NCBI GenBank assembly: GCA_949825065.1
Contig: OX463850.1
Coordinates: 64,501-128,500 of the forward strand
DNA: 64,000 nt
Direction: 5' to 3'
Source of the DNA: Odontocerum albicorne
Taxonomy: Eukaryota > Arthropoda > Insecta > Trichoptera > Odontoceridae
Of this stretch, positions 50,642 to 61,420 are shown one piece after another (position 1 is the stretch's first letter; each line of letters starts with the position of its first letter). Below the pieces are notes generated by a model. That model was not told where the DNA came from. It searched no databases and saw nothing but the letters and a program-made list of their open reading frames with translations. Position numbers and translations under genes: made by a program.

Positions 50642-50988
50642 TTAGTGGGTAAGATCAAGCCTACGGCCGTCGAGCGTCATTAGTGGGTAAGATCAAGTCT
50701 ACAGCCGTCGAGCGTCATTAGTGGGTAAGATCAAGTCTACGGCCGTCGATCGTCATTAGTGGGTAAGATCAAGTCTACGGCCGTCGAGCGTCATTAGTGG
50801 GTAAGATCAAGTCTACGGCCGTCGAGCGTCATTAGTGGGTAAGATCAAGTCTACGGCCGTCGAGCGTCATTAGTGGGTAAGATCAAGTCTACGGCCGTCG
50901 AGCGTCATTAGTGGGTAAGATCAAGTCTACGGCCGTCGAGCGTCATTAGTGGGTAAGATCAAGTCTACGGCCGTCGAGCGTCATTAGT
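50642..50988. repeat. 38-bp tandem array, 9 units
   Basis: TTAGTGGGTAAGATCAAGTC starts each unit, followed by TACGGCCGTCGAGCGTCA. Units are nearly identical. The array stops at the left end of the hAT element, a few bases before its target duplication. Confidence 0.95.
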
Positions 50989-51065
50989 CTAAAGCAGGCC
51001 TGGCCAACCCAATTTGCACCTCGGGCCGCATTGACGACCTAAAATTTTCCCAAGGGCCGCACATA

Positions 51066-52339
51066 CCACTCTGTAAATATGAGACCAGAATTTGCTCATA
51101 GATGGCTCTAGTTGTCAATGTGGTGACTGTCAAACCACGTCATCGGTGCCTTTTTCTTGTTTTTACATTTATCAAAGACTTTGAACTCACAATAATACAA
51201 GTATAATACAACTACATATGTTTTCATAGCGTTGAACATGTCAGTTTTTGTGCCTGAAAACTACGATTTGCGGACAGCATTGATTTTCTGGTACCATTTG
51301 AAGAAAACTGCTGCAGAATCGCATCGAATGCTTGTCGAAGCTTACGGTGAGCATGCTTTTGGTAAATCACAGTGCTTTGAGTGGTTTAAAAAATTTAAAA
51401 GTGTCGGTTTTGACGTGAGAAATGAAGAACGTGGAAGACCACCGATAAATGTTTGAAGACGCCGAATTGCAAGCATTGTTGGATGAGGATGACGCTCAAA
51501 CGCACCAACAACTCGCGGATCAATTAAATGTGACACAAGAAGCCGTCTCCATACGTTTGAAAGCCATGGAAAAGATCCAGAAGGTGGGAAAATGGGTTCC
51601 ACATGAACTGAATGAAAGACAGCAGGAAAAACAAATAACCACTTGCGAAACGCTGCTCGCCAGGTACAAAAGAAAATTATTTCTCCATCGAATTATGACT
51701 GGCTATAAAAAATGGATATATTTCGAGAATCCTAAGCGTAAAAGATCATGGGTAACTCCAAGCAAACCAGCGACATCGACTGCAAGACCAAATCGCTATG
51801 GATGGAAGACAATGCTCTGTGTTTGGTGGGATTAGAATGGTGTTATCTATTATGAGCTGCTAAAACCTGGCAAAACCGTTAATACTGAACGCTACTGACA
51901 ACAAATAATGGATTTAAACCAAGCATTGCGTGAAAAACGACCAGAATATCAAAAGAGGCAACACAAAGTGATTTTGCTTCATGATAATACACCATCGCAC
52001 ACAGCATAACTGGTCAAAGAAACGATTGAGGCGTTAAGTTGGCAAATACTTTCGCATGCGGCTTACTCACTAGACTTGGCTCCATCCGATTACTACTTAT
52101 TTGCATTGATGGGACACGCACTTGCTGAGCAGCGCTTCACTTCTTACGAAAATGGCTCGATGATTGGTTTGCCTCAAAAGAGCAACAGATTTTTTGGTGT
52201 GGCATCCACAAATTGCCAGAGACATGGGAAAAATGTGTAACTAGCGATGGGCAATACTGCGAACAAAATATTTTTTACCATTTTCATACAATAAATGTGT
52301 ATTTTCTATATATCAATTCCGGTTTCATATTTACAGACC
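51066..52339 (+). mobile_element. mariner element nested in the hAT element
   Basis: The termini are CTGTAAATATGAGACCAG at about 51071 and, in reverse, CTGTAAATATGAAACCGG at the other end. TA flanks the element on both sides (51064 and 52340). The length of about 1.27 kb is normal for mariner. It inserted after the hAT element, since the hAT ends and target duplication surround it. A footprint octamer lies just outside its right end (52348). Confidence 0.85.
51238..52243 (+). pseudogene. mariner transposase, inactivated
   Basis: This is a DD34D-type mariner transposase. The start ATG at 51238 opens the N-terminal helix-turn-helix region (HAFGKSQCFEWFKKFKSG-like, ending ERGRPP). A frameshift near 51445 moves to LQALLDEDDAQTHQQLA. 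WVPHELNERQ and KRKLFLHRIMTG follow. The first catalytic Asp, expected in TGDE(K/S)W, is Tyr here (TGYKKW). The second (LLHDN) and third (LAPSDYYLF) are kept. Stops occur after VWWD, after TERY and after PSHTA. Family resemblance is strong. It cannot be functional. Confidence 0.92.
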
Positions 52340-52928
52340 TATGTACATACTCGTACATTATACAAAAATAATAACATATTTTTTATTTCAACGAATTTCA
52401 TACTTATTGATTTTTTTGTAAATACAATAAATAATTTGAATGCAGAGGTAATCTGAAAGCCTTCAATCGGGGTAATTGTGAAAAAAAAACAATACTACAA
52501 CCAGATGTGAAAAGAAAACACGCATTGAACCACCAAAAAAATGTATCTGTATAGTAATAAACATAAAATAGTTTTAACAATCAAAATTATTAATTAAGAC
52601 TCATAAATCAAACAATATTACAAATTTTATTTTAAATAAATAACTGTGTAGTTACAAAAATGCCATGCGGCTGCCCGTGGCGGCGCTGCAAGCAGACTGC
52701 GAGCTCTCGAACGCTTAACGAGCGAGAAGTTATTCGTATGCGCGGGAAATACGAGTATAAACCAGCAGAATCTATGAATTTCGTGTTTTTCACGTAATTA
52801 TAGAAACGTTATTGGTTTTAATTACTTAAATGTGATTTTAAATACATTCTGAAGTACCCGATACTTAAAAAAAACATTATTCGTCATATATGACCGTGGG
52901 CCGCGGGTTTCCCAGGCCTGGTATAAAG

Positions 52929-54197
52929 AAATATAATCCAGGCGAAAGGACCGGGGCCGGGCCTTCCACTCGAATTTGTAGACAACGTTTATCTGAACCG
53001 GGCGTTTCACACTCTAACATACGATCTGGCATAACATAACATAACATAACATAAGTTATGTTACTCGTATCTGAGCCCTCGCCTTTGAGAATAAATTTCA
53101 AAGACTCGCACTTTGTGCGGCGCCAAACCGTTTAAAGTTTTGAATACAATTATTTTATATAATATTAAGTTTGAACTCCGCTATTTTCCGCTATAACACC
53201 TTTGCCAGTGACATAACTTTAACATAAGGGTAAAGTTATTCGACGAAATTTTTCTGCAAAAACATCACGCTTGTCGTTTTTTCGAAGTATTTTTATATCC
53301 CGCGAAGCAGCTTTTAGGTAAACCGGCGTACTTGCATGCTTTTTAGTAAAAATACAGTCTTTAAATTATGAACGCATTCACCAAAGCCTTTTTATTGCTT
53401 CTTAATGTATCGGACAATATCGTCCCATCTTAATGTATGGCACAATATCGTCCCATCTTATCGTAACACTACATTTGTTATTTTATATTATACCTTTTTA
53501 TAGAAGAGGTCTATTTGACTCCGTATTTCAATAAATAAATAATCAGTCTCTCAACTATAAACAGCATTCGGCAATCTGCACCGTCCTCAGATATCGGGAA
53601 TACTTTTAGTATGTCAGTTATTTATAGTCGGCGCTCCGACTCGGCCTCGGTCCGCTTATTTTAAGGTTTCTGGATTACTTTATCACCTCGCATGGCCCAT
53701 CCTAATTCCTCCTCCTGCCACCCTACAACACCCATATCACTTACACCCCTGTCTAATCTTACCTTTATATTTTGTGTAGTCGTAGCATCTAAAGTTTAGA
53801 TAAGTATTGTATCGTACGAGTACTGTGTAACTATAAAGTCTCTGATGTATTTTGATCATGTTTTTTAAGTTAATTTTTATGTTTTCCTTTTATTTCAACA
53901 AAATTCAAAGGAACTACGAGTATACATATTTGACTGGATGGGGCCACATCATTGACGGGCAAAATGTTTTCATTTTTCAATTTGTATTCGAATGTCGCAT
54001 TTACCTCATACACGCTTAAAATTAGTACATGTACATGCGTGCATAATATGGGCAGACTTACACACGAATGCAACAGTATGGTAAAGTGACCAAAGTTGTA
54101 TAATAATCATGATTTTTAATGGTGTATCATGAGTACAATGAATATATTTAAAAAACGACTGTTTTTGAATGGTTAAACCGGATTTTATTTAAACTGA
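52929..54197. other. No gene recognised
   Basis: AT-rich. A (CATAA)n run with a facing GTTATG at 53032-53062 could form a hairpin. A 25-bp duplication (CACAATATCGTCCCATCTTA type) lies at 53411-53465. Octamers occur at 53062, 53815 and 53915. Confidence 0.5.
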
Positions 54198-54345
54198 CGA
54201 TCTCCGTGGTTCAGTTAAAACACACGCATTTAACCAACTAGAAGGTTTAGCCCCTTTTTATTATAAATTCATTGTCTGAGTCGAATTATTTTACGAATAA
54301 CTATTTTATTCGACTTGTTTCTGATTGGTTGAAAAAAAAATATGA
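54198..54345 (+). mobile_element. SINE, diverged copy
   Basis: ATCTCCGTGGTTCAGTTAAA (A-box-like) opens the copy and CTGATTGGTTGAAAAAAAAA closes it, matching the head and 3' end of the family. The B box is not recognisable. Confidence 0.5.
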
Positions 54346-54715
54346 CGACACCCCGTTAAGTTGTTCTGTATACAACGAATACAATACAATATTGTACACT
54401 TCACTCTTCCCTCTTCGGGCCTATTACTGTCTACTCCTATAAGGGCAGTTTAAGGGAGTCGCTAGTTCCATGCGGTGGAGAATATGACATTTGTCTCGCT
54501 ACCTGACGATGCCACCACCGCCAAAGTAAGAAGTCATATGTTATCATATAAGAAACAGCGAGCGTATGTTACTGCGAACGCAGACACGAGTCAGCGCAAC
54601 CAAATGTCTCGGTGGGATATGTTACGAGTACACACGCCCGCAACATTGGCGGAAGGGAGCGCGAATACGAGCACGAGTATAAGATCGGAATGTTCTCTCA
54701 CAGAGAAGCGATTAT

Positions 54716-54812
54716 ACGTGGAACGAGTATACGTTGATACGAGTATACGTGGATACGAGTATACGTGGATACGAGTATACGTGGATACGAGTATACGTGG
54801 ATACGAGTATAC
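54716..54812. repeat. 16-bp tandem repeat built on TACGAGTA, about 6 copies
   Basis: The unit TATACGTGGATACGAG repeats with nearly perfect identity, so every unit contains the footprint octamer. The 131-codon ORF across it (54475-54870) has no recognisable domain. Confidence 0.9.
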
Positions 54813-56720
54813 GTGCTCAACAGCAACAGCAGCTCAACACTATTCGAACTTTCCAAGACTCAACCGTTGACTAGTCGAATCTCCCGCTGCCATCTTCGAT
54901 TATTATTTGGAGGAATTCTGTTTCAGATTTTCCTAGTTGTCACAAAACATTTGTGTGTCTGTTTTTCATTCGATTTGAATTGCGTATACCAATATAATGT
55001 TAAAACATGGTTAATCGTCCAATGCGACCCCAACATCAATTACACATACGAGTATAGCAAATATACACATACACATACGTCATCATTGAAAGAATGAGCA
55101 AACATAAACGAATGTTATTTCTTCCAACATTTGTTAGCCGTACGTGCGTGCGAGATAAAACCGACACCGTTCTCTTTTAGTGGCGATACGAGTACTATCT
55201 CGGGTCACGAGTGCTATCAAGAGTAGAAGTTACGTTATGGCCGATATCCCTCGGTTTAGATCCCTTCCACTTCGTTCCCCGTATACTACATGTGGTATGA
55301 TACTGGTACCTCCATCTTTCACTTACGCAACAACTTTGCCAATTCGCTGTCGTGTCGTGTTAGTCCAGGAAGTCCAGGAAGCCAACACATATTCCACGGA
55401 ATCATACGTTATTTTATTTATCTTGCTTGAAATCAGAGGTCATTCTATTTAGCTGTTGATGTGTAACATAACTATACTATATGTACGAGTATATGGTATG
55501 TATAATAATATTATTTAGCCAAAGTCGTCGGTTACCGAGATTATTAACTTCCTAATGCTTCCAAATATCATTTTCCTCTATTTAGAGGAACTTCCTAGCC
55601 TTTCATTTATACTCGTACATACCCATTAACGAAGGATTTACATTTTACGTATCTATTAAATTATACTAAATTCAATAAAAATATAGGAGAAAAATATAAC
55701 ACGCCTAGTTGTTACACGAAAATAAAACGTTTGCAGTTGTTAGGATAGGTGTTGAAGTTTAGGCATTGAGCATCGCACCCCCAGATGTGCGTGTACCCCT
55801 ATTCTGAAGATACTGTATGCCGCCCTCTTAACCCGTACAATTATTCCACCGCCTACTCTTCTGTACCCTGCCATTCCACACGGCTCAACAATTACATCAA
55901 CCAACCGGGACAACCTATGGTGGATTTTGGCTGCACCTACATTTTTTTCCTCACAGATGATACTCCCTCTCTTCCGTCATCAATGATTTTTTCACAAAAG
56001 CTCAAAAGAGATGCAAAAGTATTAACGAACAGCAATTTTTTTTAGAAGAGTCCGGCTTATAACATAGTTGCGCACGGTATTTATAATTGATCGTGTATTT
56101 CATATAACATGCGTGTAACATACAATACATAACATATGTTACGAGTACATATCATTACGTCGTATTCCATACAGAGTGAGCAAAAAAACAGATCTCCACA
56201 GATGCTACCCAACCTGCTTTCTTTTCTTCTACATCTATACATCTTGTCGTGCGCCATCTCTTATTATTTTCGCGTCTAATGAACTTATTTTAAAATCAGG
56301 TCCACGTGATCCAGCCACCTCTCCCTCTGCGCCATCCAAATTGCTCATTTGTTTGGTTATTCTTTCTTACTAGACACAATACATAATCGAATGGAATTTT
56401 CCAAAAGATGTATACATTTTTATAGGACACGAGTTAACATTTATTAATTTCATTAAAATAATATCCTAACATATATGTACGAGTATATTGTTGTACAATC
56501 AGCTGTACCAAACGAGTAGATTTCGACTTAATGCTTTTTAACTAGTTTGAATACGTATGTTACATTAATAGTAAATGATTTTGATCAATATTTTCGTGTC
56601 TAAGACAATACACTGTTATTTCCGCCCAGAATTCGGTGACCTGAAGAGCACTGGGTATTCCACGAATTGAATCTTCCTCGTGTAATGCGGAAAGTGTCGC
56701 ATAACATAGATCACTTCTAA
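54813..56720. other. No gene recognised
   Basis: AT-rich. ORFs of 86-110 codons at 54765-55097, 55180-55452 and 55785-56045 show no domain I recognise. Octamers occur at 55047, 55187, 55493, 55610, 56140 and 56478. Confidence 0.5.
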
Positions 56721-56950
56721 CCGCAATCACGGAGAGCCAATCCATCACGCATCATTCCCCAGTTCACTATGTTGTCCTTGATTCCTAACCTAACCTAACC
56801 GCAATCACGGAGAGCCAATCCATCACGCATCATTCCCCAGTTCGCTATGTTGTCCTTGATTCCTAACCTAACCCAACCGCAATCACGGAGAGCCAATCCA
56901 TCACGCATCATTCCCCAGTTTGCTATGTTGTCCTTGATTCGCCTAATTCG
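56721..56950. repeat. 78-bp tandem repeat, 3 copies, with CCTAA runs
   Basis: CCGCAATCACGGAGAGCCAA starts copies at 56721, 56799 and 56877. The joins between copies contain CCTAACCTAACCTAACC and CCTAACCTAACCC. These are short runs of the insect telomere unit (TTAGG on the other strand). Confidence 0.92.
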
Positions 56951-57403
56951 CTCCCTTTTTGGAGGAGCCTGTTTAGAGATCTCCTGATCCTCCGGGACAG
57001 TTCTGAGCTAGGAAGGAGAAAGCGCGTGCGTTGTTAATAACAATTAAAAACTATTTGATTGATCGAAAATAAAATTAAACGAAAACGAGATATGAATACC
57101 GGGCGCCCCCTAGAAACGGCTTTAGTATAGTATAGTATAATGCCGGCCAAACCTTCCACCATTATCCCACAGGATGATTATATCTTAAAAGCCCTTATTA
57201 GGGCTAAACACCTCTGAGTAGGAGGTGGAGGTGGAAGAAATTATTATTATCAGAACAACAATATATTTTGTTTAGAAATTGTCTTCAGAATTCGTTTTCG
57301 ATTTGATTGAAATGTGCCATTAAATAGATGTAAATAAGTCGTGTTTTGATATAACTAGTGCATGATATGATGTAACATAAGTGAGAAGCTAATGACAAGA
57401 TTT
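56951..57403. other. No gene recognised
   Basis: Contains a TAGTA microsatellite near 57125. No ORF of interest. Confidence 0.5.
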
Positions 57404-57991
57404 GATTGTAACACATGTGCTCGCTGCACGCCACTCGTGTGTCCGATCCCCGGGAGCGCCACGAGTAGACCTGCCTAGGCAAGGATTGTAACACATGTGC
57501 TCGCTGCTCGCCACTCGTGTGTCCGCTCCCCGGGAGCGCCACGAGTAGACCTGCCTAGGCAAGGATTGTAACACATGTGCTCGCTGCACGCCACTCGTGT
57601 GTCCGCTCTCCGGGAGCGCCACGAGTAGACCTGCCTAGGCAAGGATTGTAACACATGTGCTCGCTGCTCGCTGCACGCCACTCGTGTGTCCGCTCCCCGG
57701 GAGCGCCACGAGTAGACCTGCCTAGGCAAGGATTGTAACACATGTGCTCGCTGCTCGCTGCACGCCACTCGTGTGTCCGCTCCCCGGGAGCGCCACGAGT
57801 AGACCTGCCTAGGCAAGGATTGTAACACATGTGCTCGCTGCTCGCTGCACGCCACTCGTGTGTCCGCTCCCCGGGAGCGCCACGAGTAGACCTGCCTAGG
57901 CAAGGATTGTAACACATGTGCTCGCTGCTCGCTGCACGCCACTCGTGTGTCCGCTCCCCGGGAGCGCCACGAGTAGACCTGCCTAGGCAAG
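57404..57991. repeat. 80/87-bp tandem array, 7 copies
   Basis: Units start GATTGTAACACATGTGCTCG at 57404, 57484, 57564, 57644, 57731, 57818 and 57905. The last four carry an extra 7-bp CTGCTCG, so the 87-bp form arose and then spread rightwards. Each unit has a hairpin-forming CGCTCCCCGGGAGCG and a CCTGCCTAGGCAAGG palindrome. Minus-strand ORFs of up to 171 codons are repeat artefacts. Confidence 0.93.
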
Positions 57992-59149
57992 GATTGAACT
58001 TGACCTCTGCATATGTCAAGGGGAAGGGGGAGGGGGAGGGGAAGGCTTTGCGTGACTGCTCCAGGACCGGCAGCTTCGGGCCGCCGCTGGTTTCGTGTCT
58101 GCGAAAATAACGCGTATTACTTATTCAGATTTAACGCTACATAAAAGATTGTTATGAAATATTGTGTATGTCGTTTGAAATGCTTTCCATTTTCTTTAAT
58201 TTACATTATTATAGGTGACATTTTTATTTAAGATATTAGTTTTCTCGAAAATGAAAATGTTATAATATTTTTAACGTATCTAGAAAGTCTGCAAATACCG
58301 CAAACACACTAACTTATCAAAACATTAAACCTCGTCATAATTATGTGCGTGTATTATACAATTATAGTGCGCAGTTTTCAAATTTAACAAAATAATTGTC
58401 AATCTTCTGATGAAACAAACTGTTTCAAGGTTAGTCGGTGGAAATATAATACCAAACTTCTATAGGTAAAAGGAAACGGTTCAGCCCATTGACGATGTTT
58501 CCTAACTTACTCGTCACATGCTGTTTAACAAACAATTCTTGCCACAGTTCTTTTATCTGATAATAAACTTATCAATGTTGTACGCACGTTTCTTTCAAAC
58601 CGAGAGATTTCTGCGATAATCTGCGTATTGTGTACATACGAGTATAAATACGATAATTGTCCGGTTCGTTAACCAAAAGTTTGTGAATCAACAAAGGGTT
58701 TGCTATTTTTCCGTTAAATCTCTTCTGACGTTTAAAGAGTGCTATTCATGCATACCCACTAAAAATATGAAATAGATTCACGGGTTAAATTTTTGCTTCG
58801 CAATAATAAAGTTGTCGCAGTAATTTCTTATGGACTCGCTCAACTATCAGGAGTTTTGGATTCCTCTCGGGTTCCAATCGATTGAGCCGCACTCCAATCT
58901 ACTGCGAACCGGTCAATTATAATATAACATAAAGATATCTCTTAAAAACTCTACCATCGAATGCTCGCTTAGCTAGATACAACTTTATTTGCTGATAAAC
59001 ACAAACTCTCGGTATTTATGAAATATTTTTTGGTTAAAAAAATATCGAACAGCATCACTCATGCAGTGTACTCGTATGTTTAAAATAACATATAAATGGA
59101 ATTAGCAATTAACGTTAAGATTGTTCAGTCACTCTCTCTCCACACCTGA
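57992..59149. other. No gene recognised
   Basis: A G-rich run at about 58019-58045 is followed by AT-rich DNA. Octamers occur at 58637 and 59069. Confidence 0.5.
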
Positions 59150-59420
59150 TCGTTGCGAGTGCGAGTGCGAGTGAGCTCACCGAAAATAAATGACATTTAG
59201 GCGCTGGCGCTGGAAAGGAGTCGAATTAGGCGGAAGGGGCGATAGAATGTAACGCGTGCTGGCGCTTATTGTCTGAATACGGGGTGTCTGTCCGTCTCGC
59301 CCTCCCCTTGCCGCATGCCGGCGGGACAATACAATACAATACGCTCGGAGGGCGGGGGCGGGAGCGGGGAGCCGACACACATGGAGACTGCTTCTCCACA
59401 CTGCGGATGCACTGAGCAAA
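59150..59420. promoter_or_regulatory. GC/CpG-rich patch with GC-box-like run
   Basis: This stretch contrasts with its AT-rich flanks and includes (GCGAGT)n, a GGCGCT pair, and GGGCGGGGGCGGGAGCGGGG at about 59351. A promoter on either strand is possible. No splice site or ORF tells which. Confidence 0.25.
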
Positions 59421-59590
59421 AACCTAGTAAATTAATTTGAGTACACATCTTTGTACAAAGCACCAAATAGTGCAATTTCGTTGTATACGGTACAATATGG
59501 CGAGCTTATTATCATGCATTAAGAACTAAACAGAAGATGTGAAAGGAGGTTTAAGTAAAAACTTGTTTGTTATCTTTATTTATAAAATTC

Positions 59591-59665
59591 ATTCCGACGG
59601 TAATCGAACCCGCAACCACCGGACTAGAAGTCAGGCATTTTACCAATTAGGCCACAGAGCTCGAC
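59591..59665 (-). mobile_element. tRNA-Arg(UCU)-like SINE head
   Basis: On the minus strand the stretch reads as a tRNA: CTCTGTGGCCTAATTGGTAA (A box), an anticodon loop CTTCTAG with anticodon TCT on a stem pairing 4 of 5, and GGTTGCGGGTTCGATTACC (B box). The acceptor stem does not pair, so it is not a functional tRNA. It is the best clue that the SINE family descends from tRNA-Arg(UCU). Confidence 0.65.
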
Positions 59666-59764
59666 ATCGAATTGATCATAGTTCTTCTAATTTATTGACG
59701 AAAATAATATTTTATTATTTTGAAATGAACTTAATCTATGATAGTTTATACGTTCGCTGAAGGT

Positions 59765-59842
59765 ACTCCACTCCACTCCACACCACTCCGCTCCGCTCCG
59801 CTCCGCTCCGCTCCGCTCCGCTCCACTCCACTCCACTCCGAT
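59765..59842. repeat. (CTCCR)n pentanucleotide repeat
   Basis: Blocks of CTCCA flank a block of CTCCG repeated about eight times. Confidence 0.92.
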
Positions 59843-60962
59843 CAGTTTATTTTATGTAAAAAAATATTGCACATCTCTTCAGGGATTAAAATTAAACGGA
59901 TTATTTTTCAACATAATTAACTAAAAACAATGAGATTGTCAATAAGCAAAAAACCATACTTACAGTAAAATTATTTCAATCAATATTTTTTTGTTTGCAT
60001 GTTAAAATAAACAGAAAATCTAAAGAAACTCTTATATGTTATGTAAAGTCTCTTAAACGGAAGATCAAATAGTGTTAAATCGCCATCAAATATAATATAA
60101 TATCTAGAGGCGCGCCATATCTGATTTCTTTCTTTTAGATTCGTCCTGGAATGTATTCGCAATCTTAATGACGCGCGACGCGACGCGACGTATTGATTAC
60201 AATGGTCGTACGAGTATTAAACAGAAGAAAACGTCTTTGAAATATCATAGAAAGTATGACCAAAATACGTAACAGTAAATATGGTAGCTTGTTTCGTACT
60301 CGTATAATAATTTATTCGTTTCCATTGTTAAAATGTAGCGGTACTTACTCGAGTATAAGCCTTTCTTTACGAAGAACCCATCGAAGAATTATCCTTTAGT
60401 CCCTTTTAAATGTTCCATTATTAAAAATGTTTGATGAATTTTGCTCGAAATTGTACGCAATTTCCCATAAAAAGTTTCCCTCTTCTACAGCGTGGTGACC
60501 GTGAAATGTTATTTTATGAATCCGATCGATGAGAAAGCCGTCATAATGGAATGCCATCGGATTAGATCCCATCCATCGGTGGCGAGGATGGAAGTGGATC
60601 CTTGGAAAGGGGATAAAGCGCTCAATCACTCGACCGAGACGGTCGGTTCTCACTTGCCCGTGACACGGCCTCGAGATACTATATGGGGACTTCTGTTAAT
60701 CCTCCTGCATTCTGAGTAGCTGACATGACAAGAGTGGAACTGGCCCCGACCCCGACCCCGACACGAACTTTTCCAGTTCCCGTAACACTACCGGCTGCAC
60801 CTCTAGACTACCTCTAGAGTATACCGACCTTCACTCGCTCAAATTAATATTACATTCGAATTGGTACTGATTCAGTCCCTCGAACGGTATTAAACATTAT
60901 AGAAACTTCTCTTATAATATGTATATTTCTTTTTTAACTGTTTCCTTCTTTCACATTTTATT
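59843..60962. other. No gene recognised
   Basis: Includes a GACGC/GACG run near 60170-60190 and a CCCCGA triplet near 60745-60762. The 75-codon ORF at 60492-60719 has unusually even codon content for this region but no recognisable domain. Octamers occur at 60209 and 60297. Confidence 0.45.
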
Positions 60963-61420
60963 GCCAATACCCACAATTCATAACTCCGTATAAGAATATG
61001 GCCAATACCCACAATCCATAACTCCGTATAAGAATATTGCCAATACCCACAATCCATAACTCCGTATAAGAATATTGCCAATACCCACAATCCATAACTC
61101 CGTATAAGAATATTGCCAATACCCACAATTCATAACTCCGCATAAGAATATTGCCAATACCCACAATCCATAACTCCGTATAAGAATATTGCCAATACCC
61201 ACAATCCATAACTCCGTATAAGAATATTGCCAATACCCACAATCCATAACTCCGTATAAGAATATTGCCAATACCCACAATCCATAACTCCGTATAAGAA
61301 TATTGCCAATACCCACAATCCATAACTCCGTATAAGAATATTGCCAATACCCACAATTCATAACTCCGTATAAGAATATTGCCAATACCCACAATTCATA
61401 ACTCCGTATAAGTATAAGAA
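60963..61420. repeat. 38-bp tandem array, 12 copies
   Basis: CCAATACCCACAATCCATAA starts each unit, followed by CTCCGTATAAGAATATTG. Units vary at one site (ATTCATAAC or ATCCATAAC). Minus-strand ORFs of up to 191 codons are repeat artefacts. Confidence 0.95.

Larger units (their letters stand above)
50995..52920. mobile_element. Non-autonomous hAT element with 8-bp target duplication
   Basis: The left end is CAGGCCTGGCCAACCC followed by GGGCCGC. The right end, read in reverse, is CAGGCCTGGGAAACCCGCGG. These are inverted termini beginning CAG, typical of hAT elements. The flanks are GTCTAAAG (50987-50994) and GTATAAAG (52921-52928), an 8-bp target duplication with one mismatch, the length expected for hAT. 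Without the nested mariner the element is about 650 bp and has no transposase, so it would need to be moved in trans. Confidence 0.85.

Noticed and set aside
55785..56045. 86-codon plus-strand ORF as a small gene
   Set aside because: The composition looks protein-like, but no domain, signal peptide, splice signals or start context stands out. I left it as unrecognised sequence.
57475..58019. Minus-strand ORFs of 154-171 codons with repeated Arg/Cys-rich peptides
   Set aside because: They follow the 80/87-bp array and shift frame with each 7-bp insertion. They are repeat artefacts.
59591..59665. Functional tRNA-Arg(UCU) gene
   Set aside because: The anticodon arm and both promoter boxes are recognisable, but the acceptor stem does not pair and the T stem has mismatches. 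It fits a SINE head better.
60492..60719. 75-codon ORF as a coding exon
   Set aside because: It is moderately GC-rich and open, but without clear splice sites at its ends or a known motif I cannot support it.
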